DNA from: Chryseobacterium gleum
Lineage (GTDB): Bacteria > Bacteroidota > Bacteroidia > Flavobacteriales_D > Crocinitomicaceae
Assembly (NCBI GenBank): GCA_943326315.2
Contig: CALPSU020000056.1
Span: 1 to 10,547, forward strand
Length of the DNA stretch: 10,547 bases
Direction: 5' to 3'
Shown in pieces: positions 7,666 to 10,547 of the stretch. The position numbers were made by a program, and so were the translations under genes. The notes below the pieces were generated by a model, which was not told the origin of the DNA, did no database searches, and saw only the letters and a list, made by a program, of their open reading frames with translations. Position 1 is the stretch's first letter. Every line of letters starts with the position of its first letter.

Positions 7666-8061
7666 ATGAAAAAATCAGAGATTCCTCAAGACCAAAGTGC
7701 TTTAGCTGATGTTTCCCGTGAAATTTGCTATGCACAAAATGATAAGGGAGAATATGAAACAGCTTTAAGTACAGGTTGGGAAATAAAAACGGATGCTTTA
7801 AATCTCGCTTGGGAAGATGTGAATAATAGAATTGAAACTGCAAGAAAAGAAGTTCTGTTGGGAAATAAAAGCCCCATTTATTATTTCATAGAATTGAGAT
7901 TAATGGATCTTCAGATATTATCAGGATATACTGGTTTTTTTCAATGGGTAATTAAAAGACATTTTAAAGTAGAGGTTTTCAAAAATCTTTCCCCTAAAAA
8001 ATTAAACATCTATGCAAAAGCTTTTGATGTAAGTTTAGATGAACTAAAAAATATCAAGTGA
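7666..8061 (+). CDS. Uncharacterised 131-aa protein of dar/flexirubin clusters
   Basis: A small soluble protein, 131 residues, no signal peptide and no membrane segment. It begins with a polar region (QDQSALADVSREICYAQN) and a GEYETALSTGWEIKT segment, then a long helix (about 40-66), a Tyr/Phe/Trp-rich middle (SPIYYFIELRLMDLQIL, SGYTGFFQWVIKRHF), and a C-terminal pair of helices (LNIYAKAFDVSLDELKNI) that looks like the second half of an XRE-type helix-turn-helix domain. I know similar proteins from Bacteroidetes dar neighbourhoods but no function for them. No DNA-binding role can be claimed: the first half of such a domain is not apparent. The gene has 0 nt spacing to darB and a 4-nt GTGA overlap with the BtrH-like gene, so its product may be a partner of either enzyme. 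Confidence 0.78.
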   Translation: MKKSEIPQDQSALADVSREICYAQNDKGEYETALSTGWEIKTDALNLAWEDVNNRIETARKEVLLGNKSPIYYFIELRLMDLQILSGYTGFFQWVIKRHFKVEVFKNLSPKKLNIYAKAFDVSLDELKNIK

Positions 8062-9071
8062 AATCAGAATATATACATTTGCAATCTGCTCATTGTGAGA
8101 ATGGAGTAACTTCTGGCTTACTTAAACACAATGGATTAGAATTTATGACTGAACCATTAGCTTTCGGCTTGGGATCAGGGTTGTTTTATATTCATATTCC
8201 TTTTTTAAAAATAAATAATGGTCCTGCTATTGCTTTTAGAACAATGCCAGGAGCTATTTTTAGTAGAACATGTAAATCATTAGGTGTTAAAATTGAAAAA
8301 GTTAGATTTAAAAATGAAGTTTCTGCTAGGAAATATTTAGATAAGAAAATTGAAGAAAAAACTCCAGTTGGTTGTCAAGTTGGTGTTTTTCATTTAACTT
8401 ATTTCCCAAAAGAATATAGATTTCATTTTAATGCACATAATCTGATCGTATACGGAAAAGAAGATGATAATTATTTGATCAGTGATCCAGTGATGGAAGA
8501 GGTGACTAGTTTATCATCTTACGATTTGAACAGAGCAAGATTTGCGAAAGGGCCTTTAGCTCCGAAAGGACACTTATACTTCCCTTTGAATGTTTCCATA
8601 ATTAGCGATGAAAAAATTAGAAAAGCCATTGTGAAAGGAATTAAAAGAAATGTTAGAGATATGCTTTATATTCCTGGAAATATTGCAGGAGTTAGAGGCA
8701 TTAAATATACTTCTAAAAAAATTAGAGGATGGAGAGATCAATTAGGAATTAAAAAAGCAGGTTCTTATTTAGGTCAAATTGTTAGGATGCAAGAAGAAAT
8801 CGGAACCGGTGGTGGTGGATTTAGATTTTTGTATGCAGCTTTTTTACAACAATCTTCTGTAATTTTATCAGACGAAAGACTTTCTGAAATTTCAAAAGAA
8901 TTTTCTAAATCAGGAGATCTTTGGAGATTAGCAGCTGTGAAAATGGCTAGTATTTTCAAAGGTAGAAATACAGATCAAACTGCATTTGATGAAATAGCGG
9001 ATATTTATTTACATATTTACGAAACGGAAAAAAGAGCTTTCCAAAGTTTAAAAAAATTAAAATTATCTTGA
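8058..9071 (+). CDS. BtrH N-terminal domain protein, putative acyl-ACP acyltransferase
   Basis: A 337-residue protein matching the butirosin BtrH family. The N terminus has the AHCENGVTSGLLKHNG segment and the FGLGSGLFY loop typical of the BtrH N-terminal domain, a C39-peptidase-like fold. A likely triad is Cys13, His127 (NAHNLIVYG) and Asp143 (ISDPV). The C-terminal half (about 180-335, helical) corresponds in position to the helical domain usually following it in this family. BtrH itself transfers an acyl chain from ACP to an aminoglycoside; by analogy this protein could release a polyene or fatty acyl chain from ACP onto an acceptor, for example the phenol of the dialkylresorcinol. That step is inference. 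Start is GTG at 8058, overlapping the previous stop (GTGA); the homology begins within the first 12 residues, which supports it. Confidence 0.82.
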   Translation: MKSEYIHLQSAHCENGVTSGLLKHNGLEFMTEPLAFGLGSGLFYIHIPFLKINNGPAIAFRTMPGAIFSRTCKSLGVKIEKVRFKNEVSARKYLDKKIEEKTPVGCQVGVFHLTYFPKEYRFHFNAHNLIVYGKEDDNYLISDPVMEEVTSLSSYDLNRARFAKGPLAPKGHLYFPLNVSIISDEKIRKAIVKGIKRNVRDMLYIPGNIAGVRGIKYTSKKIRGWRDQLGIKKAGSYLGQIVRMQEEIGTGGGGFRFLYAAFLQQSSVILSDERLSEISKEFSKSGDLWRLAAVKMASIFKGRNTDQTAFDEIADIYLHIYETEKRAFQSLKKLKLS

Positions 9072-9823
9072 TTAAAGATTTAGCACATATCGTGATTGAT
9101 AATGTTTCTAAGAAATATGATTCGAATCAAATTGAAAGTTTAACTAGTTTAAATTTAAGAATCTTAGCAGGTTCAAAATTTGGAATTTTAGGACCAAATG
9201 GAGCAGGAAAAACGACTTTGATATCCATTATGTGTAATTTAATATCTCCTAGTTCTGGAGCTGTAAATTACATATTGGATGATGACAGTAGTCTATTTGG
9301 TGTTGAATTAAAAAAGAGAATTGGTTTTGTGCCTCAAGAATATGCTTTTTATCCAGAACTTACACCAATTCAAAATTTAGAATATTTTGGCGCGCTTTAC
9401 GGGTTAAAAAAAAAGGAAATGTATCTTAGAATTCCAGTTGTTCTAGAATTGTTAGGATTAACATCTGTTGGTAAAAAAAAGATAAATAGTTTTTCTGGAG
9501 GTATGAAAAGAAGGGTAAATTTGGCGATTGGAATTATTCATGAACCTACAATACTATTTTTGGATGAACCTACAGTTGGAGTTGACGTGCAGAGTAAGTA
9601 TGCTATCATTAGTTTATTAGATGAAATAAATAAAAAAGGGACAACAATTGTTTATACTTCGCACCATTTATCTGAAGCAGAAAATTTTTGTGATTCAATT
9701 GCATTGATCGATAAAGGAAGGGTAATGTGTGTGGATGATACAAAAAAATTAATGACGAAATACAATACTTCAAATTTAGAGGAATTGTTTATACAATTGA
9801 CAGGACAAGAATTAAGAGATTAG
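9068..9823 (+). CDS. ABC transporter ATP-binding protein (ABC-2 exporter type)
   Basis: A 251-residue ATPase with all nucleotide-binding motifs: Walker A GPNGAGKT (42-49), Q-loop Gln90 in VPQEY, signature FSGGMKRR (142-149), Walker B LFLDEP (163-168) and H-loop His199 in YTSHH. The SGGMKRR form and the length fit CcmA/NatA-like ATPases that pair with ABC-2 permeases, the next gene being one. Likely exports the pigment or a precursor across the inner membrane. Start is TTG at 9068, overlapping the preceding stop (TTGA); an in-frame GTG at 9092 would trim 8 residues and remains possible. A nine-A run at 9406-9414 is in frame on both sides (LKKKEM), so there is no frameshift. Confidence 0.9.
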   Translation: MIKDLAHIVIDNVSKKYDSNQIESLTSLNLRILAGSKFGILGPNGAGKTTLISIMCNLISPSSGAVNYILDDDSSLFGVELKKRIGFVPQEYAFYPELTPIQNLEYFGALYGLKKKEMYLRIPVVLELLGLTSVGKKKINSFSGGMKRRVNLAIGIIHEPTILFLDEPTVGVDVQSKYAIISLLDEINKKGTTIVYTSHHLSEAENFCDSIALIDKGRVMCVDDTKKLMTKYNTSNLEELFIQLTGQELRD

Positions 9824-9825
9824 AA

Positions 9826-10547
9826 ATGAATAAATTGTGGTATTCTTTAAAGAAAGAACTACAACTTTTGTTTAGCGACAAGGTTGGGTTGAGCCTGCTT
9901 TTTGGTATGCCAATTTTATTAGTTTTTATAATAACTATTGTTCAAGATAGTGCCTATAAAATTGTGAATGAAAATAAGATAACTATTCTTGTTTCAAATC
10001 AAGATCAGGGAGCTCATGGTCAGAAATTAGTTCGTCTTTTGGATAAATCAGGGTTATTTAATATGCAAAAAAAATATACTTTAGATTCTATTCAAATTAA
10101 AAATGAATTGCTTAAAACAAAGAAACTAACGGCTTTATATATCCCTAAAAATTTCAGTCAAAAATTAGAAGAAAAAGCAAGTAAAATAAGTAATGCGATG
10201 CTTTCTCAAATGGGAGTAGCAGAGGCTTCAAATATAAAAAATAGCCCAGGTGATTTAGCATTAAAATTTTACCATGATCCAATATTAACAGAAAATTATT
10301 GCCAGTCGCTAGAAGGTATGTTTTATTCATATTTGGCAATTGTAGAAAATAAATTGATGATCAGTACAATTTATAAAAATCTTGGAATAACGAAAGGCTC
10401 GATAGATATTGAAAAACAAATGCAAGCTAGTAAAATAAATATTGAGTCTATTACAGCATCCAATTCAGGAAACAAAATTTTGCCTAACTCTTCTCAGCAT
10501 AATGTTCCGGCATGGACTATTTTCGCAATGTTTTTTATGGTAACTTC
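9826..10547 (+). CDS. ABC-2 type transporter permease, 3' end outside window
   Basis: An open frame from ATG 9826, 2 nt after the ATPase stop, runs without a stop to the right edge (240 codons plus 2 nt). It starts with a short cytoplasmic part (WYSLKKELQLLFSDKVG), a first membrane helix (LLFGMPILLVFIITIV, about 25-40) and then a large polar region up to about residue 228 expected outside the membrane, after which NVPAWTIFAMFFMVT begins the second membrane segment. This is the layout of the ABC-2 family with a large loop between helices 1 and 2 (PF12698 type), as in export systems for lipids and drugs. It should form the membrane channel with the ATPase just upstream; a second permease gene often follows in such operons. 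Confidence 0.85.
   Translation, partial: MNKLWYSLKKELQLLFSDKVGLSLLFGMPILLVFIITIVQDSAYKIVNENKITILVSNQDQGAHGQKLVRLLDKSGLFNMQKKYTLDSIQIKNELLKTKKLTALYIPKNFSQKLEEKASKISNAMLSQMGVAEASNIKNSPGDLALKFYHDPILTENYCQSLEGMFYSYLAIVENKLMISTIYKNLGITKGSIDIEKQMQASKINIESITASNSGNKILPNSSQHNVPAWTIFAMFFMVT

Noticed and set aside
7643..7843. Minus-strand frame of 66 codons
   Set aside because: Antisense to the end of darB and start of the 131-aa gene.
8774..8959. Minus-strand frame of 61 codons
   Set aside because: Antisense to the BtrH-like gene.
9406..9414. Nine-A run as a frameshift in the ABC ATPase
   Set aside because: The reading frame is continuous with family motifs on both sides.
10154..10339. Minus-strand frame of 61 codons near the right edge
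   Set aside because: Antisense to the open ABC-2 permease frame that runs from 9826 to the edge.

Overview
The window is strongly AT-rich, every gene lies on the + strand, genes are packed with almost no spacing, and Shine-Dalgarno sequences are weak or absent. The one intergenic gap carries a textbook Bacteroidetes promoter (TTTG, 19 nt, TAnnTTTG). Together with the protein families this points to Flavobacteriia, most likely Flavobacterium or a close relative.

The window is the middle of a dialkylresorcinol/aryl-polyene (flexirubin-type pigment) biosynthetic cluster; both edges cut through genes. Flexirubins are esters of an omega-aryl polyene acid with a dialkylresorcinol. The anchors are a DarA-like dialkylresorcinol aromatase (5556-6458) and a DarB-like ketosynthase with an intact Cys-His-Asn triad (6526-7665). 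The polyene ketosynthases, acyl carrier proteins, aryl starter genes and the second ABC permease expected in such a cluster are not in view and presumably lie outside.

Left block (1-6458): the C-terminal part of a multidomain protein with a lysophospholipid-acyltransferase-like domain and a SAM methyltransferase domain; its frame is open to the left edge and it may continue into an exporter domain. Next come a CrtI/RetSat-like FAD oxidoreductase, a flavin-dependent halogenase-like oxidoreductase with both halogenase signature motifs, a COMT-fold methyltransferase lacking the usual catalytic His, a small secreted protein of unknown function, and DarA. Gaps run from -4 to +9 nt, so this is one operon.

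Right block (6459-10547): a 67-nt gap with the promoter, then DarB, an uncharacterised 131-aa protein, a BtrH-like protein (a family that includes an acyl-ACP acyltransferase), an ABC ATPase and the start of an ABC-2 permease cut by the right edge. Three junctions in the window are 4-nt start/stop overlaps (ATGA, GTGA, TTGA).

Inferred logic: DarB and DarA make the resorcinol half; the two methyltransferases, the halogenase-like enzyme and the CrtI-like enzyme decorate one of the halves; the acyltransferase domain and/or the BtrH-like protein form the ester; the ABC transporter and possibly an exporter domain of the first protein move the pigment to the outer envelope. The cluster class is known. 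The less explained parts are the BtrH-like protein, the two orphan small proteins, the His-less methyltransferase and the internal promoter.
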